The notes beneath the pieces are model-generated. The model was not told where the DNA came from. It saw only the letters and a program-made list of their open reading frames with translations, and searched no databases. Below, piece by piece: positions 49,561-61,678 of a DNA stretch of 64,000 bases (the first letter of the stretch is position 1; every line of letters begins with the position of its first letter). Position numbers and translations under genes: made by a program. This DNA is from Acorus gramineus (Eukaryota > Streptophyta > Magnoliopsida > Acorales > Acoraceae), in contig CM060850.1 of NCBI GenBank assembly GCA_030737835.1, forward strand, positions 27,563,385 to 27,627,384, read 5' to 3'.

Positions 49561-50079
49561 TTTATTTAAAAAGTAACCTTCAACCTAAAATAGTGGACTA
49601 TATACATATAAAGAGAGAGTTTATAGGGTTGTTAGGGAGTTATTAAAAGATTTAGTTATTTTTTGGGTTTTTTTTCAAGACTATACATTTTATTTTTTTA
49701 TGATTTATTTGTGAGAGTAGAACATGTGCAAAAAATTTTGACTGCTGTTTATTGTTTTTTTTATTTCACTAGCATAAAAATATTGATGATTCTTCATTTA
49801 TTAATGATTGAACTAATAATATGTGTCCAATGTTTTTTTATTTTTCTTTATGAAGATATTTATGATTGATATTACATTTAAGATATTTATATGCTGTCTC
49901 TATAGAATAGTAACATATTCTTTTTTAGTATAATATATAAAAAAAATTGTATTTTTATTTAATGATTATTTAATTTTTGCATAATATATAATTGTCACTA
50001 TATTTTATTTATATATATATAACTATGAATGTTATACCACATGCTTTGGCATGCGCATGATAACTAGTATATGAAGTAA

Positions 50080-52301
50080 AAAAATTATTTTTTAAAAATA
50101 AAAAATACATATACTGTTGTATATCAGTATATATTTTATTTCATACAACAACATGTACTTTATTAAGAGAGTATGAATTTTTTTTAAAATTGTCTGAAGT
50201 GCGGTTGGGGCTGCACGAGGGGTGGACATAACATTTTTTCGATGGAAAATGATATATCCAACCCCATTACAGCCCCAACTGTAGTTTACACATGTTTTCT
50301 TTTTTAAAAAAAATTTATACTCTCCAATTGAAATAAATATTGTTATATGAAATGAGGTATATATTAAAATACATTAGCGTATTTTTTTAGCATTGATAAA
50401 ATGATAAAAAATTTACGTTATACACTATGATAAAAACTTATGCACTATGATAGCTCAGTATATACTATGTTTTCGTAATGTATTAGACTGCAAAATGAAC
50501 TCAGTATATCAACACTCTTTTCCTATTGGAATAACACCATGGGGAATGGAACTTGGAAAAGCCCACACTTGGAAAAGCCCATGAAGCCATGAAGGGCTAC
50601 TCCGCATGGAAGGACATTGTATATATCTTAGAACAAAATTTTACTCACTTTACCATATGGTTTTGTCTTAAAACAGAAAGCATTAATTGGCATGTGTTGA
50701 CACATCATATGTTAGCAATCTACCGAGTACTCTATGCAACTTGTATATTCTTTTCATTTTCTGTTTTTTCCCCCCACATTTGGATCCAAATTGCCACTGA
50801 CAAAAGAGTTAGTGAAAAACAACTGCAACTAATGAGCAGGTCTGTTTAATCATTGGGTGTGAAGTGAGTCCTCATGGGGATTATTTCAAAGAATTTTGTT
50901 TCTTATGCATGCTTTCAATTACCTAACTTCATGGGACCAAACTCATGTTGCTTAAAGCACTTTTTTTTTGTTTTTTGGGTTGCAAGAGGCCACAGGTGAT
51001 TTCTCAGGGAAATAACTGCACTACACCTCTCCCTATTGCCATGGTAAAATAAAGAAAGTATATATACAACCATTTGTAAGATATATGATAGTTTTACATA
51101 TTTTATCAAAAATATAAGCAGGACTAAAAATGATGTTATTATAATATTATTCATGATTCTGCATTTGTGATAATCCTGTATGTGGGATCTCAAATTTTTC
51201 ATCTCTCGGATCGCAAACGTATCTTCACTGTTAGAGATGAGAATGTGGCCAATGTTACTGTCGAAAGTTGATATTTATTCTACTATTTAAATTTGAGTTT
51301 TTTCAGATTCAGCACAAATATGAATTTTTTTATAATTGATATTTTTTAAATATTGATATACTAGTTAGATGATCATGTGAAACATTAAAAATAAAAGATG
51401 AAATTTTTAAAAATATGAGGGTTGAAGACTTTAGGATTTTCATTATTTTTCAGATTTCATAGATAGTTGTTTGTTTAAATTTTAAGGATCATGATTAATT
51501 ATATACAATAATTGAATTAAGTAGTCTCACATACAAATTTTGTAATTTTATATTATTAATTAGTTTTTTAGAAAGAAAACTTGATATTTTTATTCATTTC
51601 TAAAATACTCTAGATATTCAAATATTATAAAATAATATTATTCTTTAGATACGAAAATCGTTACTGGGAAGCATCACAATCACGTCCTCTATCTTCAAGC
51701 TTGAAAAATATGTAGTCCTTGCACCAATCTCCAATAATGTATGGTTAGGATATTATTACACTAGTCATTTTTTATACCACTCTTGCTGTCTACGCTTTCA
51801 TCTAACCTAATGTATACTGACCTATAACCAGTCTCTAAAAAATCATTTCAGTGTCACTTTGTTTAAGTTGATTCAGTTCAATTTGTATGATTACCTAATG
51901 TGATTCGTGAACATTCAATTCGTTATATAAGTTATTAAGTTTAATATAAAAAATTTCTCAATCCCTTGTTATGGATTAACTAGTTTTGATCAGATCTAGT
52001 TTTAAACAAATTAGGCGTCCACATGGGGCACGCATGCACTACTTAATTGGATAGTAGGGTGATGTACAAAAATTAAATCAACCACTCACTATTCAGGGTC
52101 TATGATAGCCTTCAAAAATTCCAATAAAAAACTATTCCTATTTGAATTAGAGACATTATTAACCTATGATTAATTTAACATTCATGGCCCTTGTGGTCAT
52201 TTACTCATTAGGCTATACAAAGCGTTAGGACATGCTCGTAATTAAATCCATTGATTACATATACACATGATAGCGAGTAGTGAGCCAACCACAATGTGAT
52301 T
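50080..52301. other. Spacer with a foldback repeat
   Basis: At about 50090-50470 the sequence folds back: TTAAGAGAGTATGAATTTTTTT on the left against AAAATTTATACTCTCCAATTG on the right, around GGTTGGGGCTGCA and CAGCCCCAACTG. It belongs to the AT-rich dispersed family also near 1030, 36030, 41770, 53480 and 55930. The segment 50550-51230 is less repetitive but shows no recognisable gene. The last part probably includes the 3' UTR of the WAT1-like gene. Confidence 0.5.
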
Positions 52302-55300
52302 CTAGGTTAAGAGAGGCTTCTCACTGTCCCCCACTCCATCAATGGCTTTGCCATACCTTTCTTCCTTCTTCTTGGCCCACAGCACTAGATAGAGACCTCC
52401 AAACATGAGTATCATCCCACCAATGCTGCAAAACATATATTTTGGATGAAACATAAGAGTGCAATCCAAGTTCTTTGCCACTACTTTTAGTTCTATTTTT
52501 AGTCCTCACAGGTAGACAAGTAGTGAAAGGTACTTCATGTACCTTACAAACAAATGCGTATATATATATCTTAGAGTGACAGTTTCTATCAGTGTTCATT
52601 ATGATAAGTAAAATTGTTGTTATACCTTGAGATTGTCATAGGCTGTCCTAAGGTGAGGGCGGAAAGGATGGCGGAGCAGACCGTTCCGACAGGGCTGAAC
52701 ATGGAGACGAGCACGGGGCCTCTCTTCTTCACCGACCACACCTGAAATCCGATGCACAAGCCATTCACTATGCCTCCCTGTTAAAAAAATTTCATTGTTA
52801 GGTCGATAGAAGAATTTTATTTTGAAGAACTTTTGAGCATATCTATTCCAATCATAAATCAAAACAGATGATGTCCGAATACGGTTACAACGGGTGGAAG
52901 AGAGAGAGAGAGAGAAAAAAAAAACAAAGAAAAATAAACGCCGGGTTGGTAAGAAGTGAACCCTGGCTGCAACAAAATCGGCCCCTATTACATGATCAGC
53001 ATGGCATTCTCACCCACATGGATGCAAGCGACTCCAACCATCCCCATCCCCCATTCGCATATGAATAATTTTGAATAAACAAATGCTAGAGATCATAATA
53101 AAAATTACCCAAACCTTACATTGTACAGAAGTTTTTTTAAAAAAATTTACCAACCTAATATTTATACACAGACAATAAGTGAAACTATGTATTGGACAAG
53201 GAAAACTTAATGGAAACCTGTCTTGTTGGGTTCATATTCAGTGGGCTGGGTTACCAGAGTTAAAAGCCCATCACGTTCTAAAGCACAGCCCATTGGGTCC
53301 TCTCACCAGTTCCCTGGTCTGTCAAAGTCCAACCCAGCCCTGTATGTACAACTGCTTTCGGACCAACTTATTTTGTGTTGAAAAGCTGGCTCAACATAGG
53401 CCCAATTTGAGGAACAGTGAAATGGTAAAAATATGCATATAAACAGGGGCGCTCATCTCCTTAATTAGTCTCTTTTACAACCCCATTTGCAATCTAGTGC
53501 AGTGTATAAAAAAATATTTTTTTATTTTTTTCAAAAAAATAGGTAATTGTTTATCTAAGAATATACATGACCTTTAATCGTAACATTTTTTTATGAGAGT
53601 ATGTATACTTTAAGAAAAAATCTGCAGATGAGGTTGTGCACGAAGCTAGATGTATCATTATCCTAAGCTTCACATATAGTTCAACAGAATCTATTTTGTC
53701 ACTTATATACCTTCACAATTCAAATCATGTTGTATTACTTTTTGATATGTAAATACTCAATGCAGGGTTAAATACGAGTGTAGGCATATTAGATTGTTCT
53801 AGGTGAACTCTCAAAATGAATTCACATATACATACACACAATTTTTTGTTTGGGACCATATGGACGCTCAGTTGGGGGGGATTGCCCGCCTAGAATTAAG
53901 GCTAACATTAACTCCATGTTCCTACCATCGAATTTCATAAGGGATTTGGACTCAAACCTCTTCTTCCAAGTGAATGGTGCTTGTTAGCTAATAAAAAACC
54001 TTGGCATACAATCTCTAGTGCAAACATATACGTTGATGTAATTAAGGGGAAGAAAACAACTTACAAGTGAACCAAATAAAATGAGACTTCCAAAACTCAT
54101 GATTGGAAGTCCAATGCCCAAATCTCCATCTACAGCCAGCTTGAAAGCAGCCGTGAAGATGAAAGCTATGAAGGACGAAATTGCGCAAAGAGATAAAGGT
54201 GCGGGGAACTCCTTCATGATTGTTGCCTAAGTAATTATGACAACATCATCAAATTATATCAATACAGTATATATGAAATCTCATGATTTACTATGTGTAT
54301 ATAAACTTTATTACGAAAATTTTTTTAAAACATATTCATTTTAGTAGTCAACATATTCATTTTATTAATCAAGTGTGTGTGTATATATATTTCAATTAAA
54401 AACGTATGTAAATCACAAAGTACCTGCAAAACCATGGAACAAGACAACGATATGACGGCGATCAATAAACACAAGGTGCCGATGATTCTGTCCCTCTCGA
54501 CGGCGATGGCGTCTTGAAGTGAAATGCTTGAGAGGGGAGGACTGCCAGGAAACGGGGAGGGCGGCGGTAGCGGGGAATGGCCTTGCAGGAGGCTCATTGC
54601 AATTGCTCCGGTCAGACATAGCAAGGTTCCCATTATCTTGGTTATGCCGTATTTGCATTTCATGTTTATTTTCTCCAACCTATATATAGTGTCCAATAAA
54701 AGTTTATGAAAATTAAAATATATACTACAATGAATTACATTAATCTATTTATAGAAATTGTAAAAAAAAAATTAATGAGTTATACACTTATTAACATGAG
54801 TATATAATGTTAACAAAGTGTGAGACTGAAATTGAGATTGAAAAATAATTGTGCGCAACAACGCTTGCTAAGAAAACCTTGTCTGACCACACACACAAAT
54901 TTCTCTAGGAAGTGACTTTAGCTCAGGTATTGATTTTCATTTGCAATATCTTAAATAAACATATGATTTTTCAAAAAAAAAAAAATTATAAATAGACACA
55001 TACAATTTTTTGCAATATATATATTTATGATTCTATACATGACATGTACACGATATGAATGCGTTGCATGCGATACCGTCCGTAACATTTTCCTGCAAAG
55101 ACTGTATTAAACATTTATGTACACATCCCTGCCTCGGGAGTTGGTAAATCTGGATTACATGCAAAGACTCGTATCTATATCTAATATTTTTCTTCTATGG
55201 GAGCACCGGGGGCATTTTTGTAATTTCATCAGGGTCATTTTTCAGATAGAATATTAGATTTATCAACCCCTATATGTGTTATAAACAAGTCCCTTATATT

Positions 55301-58080
55301 TATATTACCAAAAACGGCTAATTTTATCATTTGCTGGGCTTCCTGCAGATCCACCCCCAGGTTTCACCAGTTTCACAACTAAACCCTTATGTGTTACAAA
55401 CAGGTCCCTAATTCAGTTTTAATATTTATAAGTAGATCCCTAAGATTTGTCAAACCATTAAAGCATCCATAAAATTATAAAATATAAATATTTTAGTTAT
55501 ATTAATAAATACATAAATTACAGATGAAATTGGACTCATTTGATCCCCATAAAATTATTGATGGATGTCTTGCTTTTGAATTTAAATTTTATCATGTTTC
55601 TTCTTTGTTTTTATTGATTTTGGATCAATATGTATCACTTTTTCTTTATATGTGAAAATAAGTATATTTTTAATTTTTTATAGCAGTATTTTTTTATTTA
55701 TTAGATTGTTTGTAGGAGGTTCAGTAATCGTTTTTTAATAGATAGTGGTCAGAAATTAGATTATATGGTTGACTGTACATACTCTCATTGAAGGTAATTG
55801 TTGATTTTTTTGTGGTCATAGTTTTGGTTGATAAAAATGATTGAGTCTAAAACTTTTCATTAATATCCCTGAAAGAAAAGGAATAAACGTTTTTTTAGTT
55901 TTATTTTTAATGTAACTTCTAGTGGATCTTCACTTAATGTTAGATACAATCCCAAATACAACCCCAAATGCAATTATCACATATTTTAATTTTTTAAACA
56001 GTAAACATTGCACCATTTCAAATTTAATGTACTCATTTTTAGTAAATATTAAAAAAAATTAACAAGATATATATCTCACATACGAATGTATATATATGTA
56101 CATCGTTGGATAACTATTAAATAACCAAAGAGGCATATGAGAGTGTATTTTGAGTTGTAAAATGAATTGTTATATGAAAAATAAATACATACTGAAATAT
56201 AATAATACATTTTTTGTTTTAAAATATAAAATATACATAATAGAACCCAGTTGTCAAACATTGTTTTGTTTTGAAAAAATTACTTATAATAATATGGGTT
56301 CTTATTTATCTTTCAATTATAATATAAAGTAACTTACATAATTCAATTCATACTGAGTATAAATTACGCGCGGGTGTCTGTGTTATACCATCCAACTAGT
56401 ATTGATATATTTATTTACTTTTCATTACCAAAATCAAATAATCCAAAGAGTGCGTTAAAAATGGCATGCGACGTGGACTGATCAGTGTGTCTGTGTTACC
56501 TGAGACAACCAGCAATTAAGAAAATGAAGCCAGGAGCCAGGTTAGGCATGGCTGATGCAATGGCTGGAGAGGTCTTCTTTATCCCCACTAGACTCAGCAA
56601 CTGAAATGATGTCACCCTGTGCACCACAAAATATATAATTTAAAAAAAAAATGTTTTTTATATTTATACTATGTTACACACAATCTCATTCTCCGTGCGC
56701 GTATATCTCTCAAACAAAGCACATGATTTTTTATTATTTTTTTTAAATAAATTCATCAAAAAAGACATTTGAAAACATATATGTGATGTTTGCTTTAAAA
56801 AAAAAAAAAAATTTAAACGCATTTTTAAATACTAACTAAAAATATAGAACTGTAGTAAGATGCACCCTACGAGAAAATGTAAAAAAAGTCAAAGGAAATA
56901 TGTTTTCAAAAAATTATATTTAAAACATATTTTAGGCCAACCAAATTGTAACCAAACTTTACTTTAGAGTCAATAACTATGACAAAAAATTTCTAACTAC
57001 CATATCTTGAATTTCAGTCCCAGCATTTACATTAAAATAATAAACAGATAAAAAAACAAAACAGAAGAACAAGACAAAAAAGGACACAAAAATGTTGTGT
57101 CCCTCTCATGCCCAGGAACCAGGAACGGAGCGGTCCCCTCTAATGGGCGCGTGTATTCCCATCAATCATTTTCATTAACCCACCAATCAAAAAAAAAAAT
57201 AGTGTTTTTTCTGTTCCCACTGATTCGATCAATTCGATCAAACTTGATCGTCACTTTAAATTTTGGATGACCGAACTTAGTCGTCATTTCATATTTTGAG
57301 CGACCTATGCTTAACTACAATTCAAAAAAAGCTTAAAAATGATATATATTTGTCTAATAAGATATTTTTCTATAAAAATTTAAATGAATTGAAAGTATAC
57401 CTACTTACATTTTTTTCAGTCTCTTCTTTACAAGCAAAAGATCAATAAAGCCAAAAAAAATAATAATAAATAAATAAATAAATTATCAGGATTTAAATAA
57501 GTCCTTTATTAATCATTCTATCATCATTTCATGAATGCAAGTACCTTTTTCCGGAAAAAAAAAAAAAGAATCGGGAAATGTTGTATTAATGAGAACAAGA
57601 AACAAATAAATTTCGCAGATTGATTTTTTGTTTAAATTATACTCGTAACAACAATCAAATGAATTTAAAAAAAAAAAAAAGTGAACCTCACCCTCCCAAG
57701 GCGATCAACACAAACTGCATCACCAACATGGGCCTCAATCTCCTCGGCCATCTCTCCCTTCATCATCCATGCAAAAACAAGAAATAATAATAATAATAAA
57801 AGCTCTTATTATTATTATAATAATAAATAAATAAAAATAAAAAAGAATCTCACCTTTCAAAGGCAATCGCGAGAGGGGAGAGGAAAACGAGGGTGGCGAG
57901 GCATCCATAGACGACGAGTGCGACTGGGTCGAGACCCATCATTAGAAGCCGACCCAAGGCGACTCCATAGCTGGCGAACACCAGCTGCACCACCACCAGC
58001 CCGGACACGATCCCCACCTCCTCCACCATCGACGGCCGAGGCGCACCTGACACCGTCCCCTCCTCCTCCCCTTCCCCCAT
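52302..58080 (-). CDS. WAT1-related transporter (EamA/DMT family), seven exons
   Basis: Seven exons with GT-AG borders join in frame: 58080-57854, 57757-57692, 56616-56500, 54679-54424, 54226-54065, 52777-52626 and 52425-52302, giving about 367 residues. Exon 2 could instead start at 57751, two residues shorter. The order of hydrophobic segments fits the usual ten-helix, two-EamA-domain plan: roughly residues 18-150, then 195-345. Recognised family motifs are KKTSPAIASAMPNLAPGFIF in exon 3, QATIMKEFPAPLSL at the exon 4/5 junction, KKRGPVLVSMFSPVG in exon 6 and GGMILMFGGLYLVLWAKKKE in exon 7. The C-terminus EKPLLT resembles that of Arabidopsis At5g47470, the closest relative I recognise. WAT1 itself is a tonoplast auxin exporter; the substrate and membrane of this subgroup are not established. 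Introns hold repeats, including a possible Helitron. The first Met in frame is at 58080. No break is seen, so the gene looks functional. Confidence 0.9.
55174..56399 (+). mobile_element. Possible Helitron in WAT1-like intron 3
   Basis: A segment in intron 3 (between exons ending 56500 and starting 54679) begins A|TCTATATCTAATATTTTTC at 55174 and ends CCAACTAG|T at 56399, with GCGCGGGTGTCTG about 25 bases before the end, as in many plant Helitrons, although no clean hairpin is kept. It inserted without breaking the splice sites. Both ends are short motifs, so chance is possible. Confidence 0.35.
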
Positions 58081-58325
58081 GTCCACCGTCTGATGGACGA
58101 GACTCTCTCGATCTCTCCTGATTAGTCCCTTTTCTTTTCTTTTCTTTTTTTTTCTTCTTCTCTTTCACGACCGCATCTCTCTCTGTTTTTGTAACCAACG
58201 GTCTATTCTCGTCTACCGTTCTCGTTAAACCCCGGCAAGTGAGGGGGGTGCGTGAAAGCTTTGTTTTTAGAGGAACCTTTGAATGCAAGCAAACAAAGGT
58301 CTTTGTATCAACCGTCACTTCTCAT

Positions 58326-59006
58326 TCTCTCTCTCTCTCTCTCCCCCCACTAACTTTTCATTTCTTTTTGTTTTAAGTGTTATGCTAAGTTATGCTTGCT
58401 TGTTATCTTTGCATGTATGGTCACATGTTTTTTATGTTTTTGAAATATGTATTTCATCATTACTTATAAAATATATTTTTATGTAAAAAAAAGTTAGAGT
58501 ATATGATAACATAATAGTATATATTATCGATGCGTCGACCCGAACAGAATAACTGTGCATAAGCATCCTTTTTATGGTTGTTTTCGTTAGATATTTTAAG
58601 CAAATTCTAGAGGTCTCGTTTGGGTGGAGATATAAGATATTCATGAGTTTATATCTATTCCTCTCTCTCTCTCTCCATTAACTTTTCTTCTTTTTTTTCT
58701 TTTTCTTTTTTAAGTGTTATGTTAGTTATTATGTTTGCTGTTATCTTTGCATTTATGGTCACATGTTTTTTATGTTTTTGAAATATATATGTCATCATTA
58801 CTTATAAAATATATTTTTATATAAAAAAAAATTAGAGTATATGATAACATAATAGTATATATTAACGATGCGTCGACCCGGACAGAATGATTGTGCATAA
58901 GCATCCTTTTTATGGTTGTTTTCGTTAGATATTTTAAGCGATTCTAGAGGTCCCATCTGGCATTTGGATAGAGATATAAAATATTCATGAGTTTATATCT
59001 ATTCCT
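58326..59006 (-). repeat. Tandem duplication of ~340 bp upstream of WAT1-like gene
   Basis: Unit 1 (about 58326-58662) and unit 2 (about 58663-59006) match closely from the CT-rich tract and ACTAACTTTTC through GTATATATTA(T/A)CGATGCGTCGACC to GAGTTTATATCTATTCCT. Identity is estimated above 90 percent, so it is recent. It begins about 245 bp upstream of the start codon, so it probably duplicated promoter-side sequence. Confidence 0.88.
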
Positions 59007-59410
59007 GAAATGATTGATTTTATTAATATAATAAGTGATTTTTTGTTTAATTGTGTTTTCAGTTATCCTCGTTGAAAAACATAATAATAAAGATTGGAAT
59101 GTTTGGTTAATAAATAATAAAATGTGAATAGGGTATAAAAAATTGATTTGACATTTAAACTCATTGATGTATAAGAGGTGATGACAGGTGATTTGATTAG
59201 ATGACATGTGATTTGATAGATGATCCTCTTATACCAGTGGAGGAATAACACTATTTTATGGGGGGGCTTGGAATACAAATACTAGCTTATTCTCATCTAA
59301 TTCTGCATAGCTATACCCCTTTATACCACTTACCCAAACAACATTTTTTCCCCTATTCCTCTTTATCCCCCCTATTCTCCTCTTTATTCCCCCATCCAAA
59401 CGGCACCAAA
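58945..59410. mobile_element. MITE with GGTGCCGTTTGGATGG-type ends
   Basis: The right end reads, inverted, GGTGCCGTTTGGATGGGGGA. The left end reads GAGGTCCCATCTGGCATTTGGAT. The interior matches the dispersed repeats at 5235-5600 and 63600-63990 (GTGATTTGAT, GGTTAATAAATAATAAAATG, and CCCCTTTATACC-like blocks). It is non-coding. The first ~60 bp of its left end also occurs at the end of tandem unit 1 (58605-58662), so the element was present before the tandem duplication. Confidence 0.5.
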
Positions 59411-60202
59411 GGTTGGGTTGAGAAAGTTGAGTTTGAGAGAAAGGATGAAAAATAGTCCTATTATTTTAGTTCAACATCAGTTGTTTAAAAAATATTTTAA
59501 AGATTTATAATGTATACTTTTGTATCCTAGTGAATTTTTTTTGTGAACACCTTATAGTGGACCTTTGATGTGGGGTAGTGCGTAGCACCACCACGCGCGT
59601 CGCGCGCATGTGTCATATTAGGCATTTTAAAGGTACACTTTTCTTCTTTTTTGTTAATCGGATGGTGGAGATCATTTTAATCATATACAATCTGTACCGT
59701 CCAATGGAAGAAAGTTCAGATGCATTGTGCATTATTGGATTGATCAGTTAGTAGTTACATTGATCAAAGGGTGCCATTGGAAAGAATGCATTATATGGTG
59801 GACGATCTGGACCACACGATCGAATGAAAATGCTGGAAAAAGGGTATCTTTTTTGTACCAAGAGGAACCATTTGACATGTAAAAGGAGACACTTAGATCT
59901 GAATTTAATAGAATAACATCCACTCATAGCATCTACCTTTTCTTTAAAAAAAAAAAAAAAACATCCACTCATCCTCTCATTTCTTCCATTACAAGTTAAC
60001 ATCATCAACCCTATAAAAAAAAGAGTCATAAGAGGTTAGAAACAAAGAGTACAAATTCTGAGTTCAACACTAATGGAGGCTTCATTGTATCCTGAAGGTT
60101 GTACTTCATCATTCCCAAGGGCAGATCTAGGACTTTATTTTGGAGTGGGCTGAATTAATTTTTTATAGTAAAATTTTTACTTTATATTTTATAAAAAAAT
60201 AT
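59411..60202. other. Spacer, nothing recognised
   Basis: No gene is supported. A short GC-rich phrase, CCACGCGCGTCGCGCGCATG, near 59592-59611 is palindromic in part. The rest is ordinary AT-rich sequence. Confidence 0.5.
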
Positions 60203-60211
60203 TAATTTTTA

Positions 60212-60762
60212 GGGTTATTTAGTTTCCACCCCTCCAAAAACAAGTCAATTATTAAAAACCCCCTCTAAAACATAATATTATTATAAACCCCCTTTAAATG
60301 TTAATTGGATTTGTATAAAACCCAAATAAGTTATTTTTTGACGGAATAGGTTATTAAATGATGGATTAACAATAATACCCTTACTAAAAAATATCCTAAC
60401 TTGATATAAAATTTTGGGAGTATTAATTTCTTTTTGTTTTGTTGACTGTTGAGTTTTACAAATCCCATTAACATTTAAAGGGGGTTTATAATGATATTGT
60501 GTTTTATAGTGTTATTTTTAATAATTTTCCTGTTTTAGGAGGGGTAAAAACTAAATAACATTTTTTTTCTATCAAGTTAGGATTTTTTAGTAATGGTATT
60601 ATTGTCAATCCATCATTTAATAACTTATTCCGTTAAAAAATAACTCATTTGGGTTTTTTACAAATTCAGTTAACATTTAAAGGGGGTTTATAATAATATT
60701 GTGTTTTAGAAGGGGTTTTTAATAATTTGACTGTTTTAGGAGGGGTGGAAACTAGATAACCC
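60212..60762. mobile_element. Mutator-type MITE, complete, perfect 9 bp target duplication
   Basis: The element is 551 bp and starts GGGTTATTTAGTTTCCACCC, ending in the near-exact inverse GGGTGGAAACTAGATAACCC. Homology between the inverted ends continues for at least 80 bp (AAAACA, TCAATTATTAAAAACCCC and TTATTATAAACCCC blocks). It is flanked by TAATTTTTA at 60203-60211 and 60763-60771, identical at all nine positions. This is the Mutator superfamily signature. Non-coding. A second copy reaches into the window at 1-363. Confidence 0.9.
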
Positions 60763-60771
60763 TAATTTTTA

Positions 60772-61678
60772 ATATCTATACTTAAAATAATCAAATAAAT
60801 ATATTTGTATTTCATTAGATTTTTTTACATTTAATAAAAATGAGTCCATTCAATTCGAAATGGAGTGATATACATTTTTTATCAAAACATATACCCCGTT
60901 AAATGATGTTTATTATTTTAAAAAAAAATAAAATATCTATGGTCTGCGTTTTGAACTGTAAACAAAACTTTGTCTTAACATTTTTTATTTTCTCTGTCTC
61001 TACTTAAATTATATTAATCAACCGATTATTATAATCAAAATCAAAACTAACGAACCAAACAATGAAACAAAAACAAATAAAAGACATTCAAGTAGATTCA
61101 AAGCGTCACAATTTGTGGAATAAAAAAATATATATATACTATCGAGGAGGATGAAAATTGAAGGTTGTACAGTTGGGAATAAAGACAAAAAATGAAAACA
61201 TTTTATTTGATTAAAGAAGTCAAAATTTCCAAAATAAAAAAAAATGTACCAAATATGGGGATTAAAAAACAGAGTAATGCCACGTGAAGGTGGATAGAAA
61301 AGGAATCTGGGGATTTATAAAATTATATTTTATGGATGTTAATCTAGGTGGAGAGATTCAGGGGATATGGTAGTTATTTGTAGACTATTTGGAGAGAAAT
61401 TTAGGGGATGATGTCTAGTGATGCATATAGGTGAGCTGTGCAGTCTGGGCCGGTCTGTAATCCCACGTGGCTCCGCCCCTGATCATTCTCTTTTGTTCTT
61501 CTGGTTTTTACTTGAGCAGAAAAAGTCTGTCTAAAATTATAAAAAAATAACTTATTAAGAGTGCATATGAGTATATGAGTTTATATATCAAGGGGTGGGT
61601 TGTATGTAATAATAATAAAAAAAATTACCGGTTTGTGAGGTAATTTCTGAACTTATTTTGATTTTTTTTTTTTGAAAA
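60772..61678. other. Spacer, nothing recognised
   Basis: AT-rich, with a short (TA)n tract near 61130. No open frame or transposon end that I can support. Confidence 0.5.

Larger units (their letters stand above)
46049..50067 (+). mobile_element. Helitron-like non-autonomous element, AT-rich
   Basis: The right end is CTAG followed by T (50064-50068), preceded 14 bases upstream by a small hairpin, CATGC-TTTG-GCATG (50040-50053). Both are Helitron 3' signatures. Two candidate 5' ends exist, each TC after an A or T and followed by ACTTATTAAAAG and GTGACCCAATATTT: 46049 and 46517. The body is very AT-rich with no Rep/helicase sequence. It contains a duplicated 300 bp segment (47517-47790 and 49255-49560). 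The two 5' ends with one 3' end suggest a tandem or nested pair of elements. The classification is inferred from the ends only. Confidence 0.45.
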
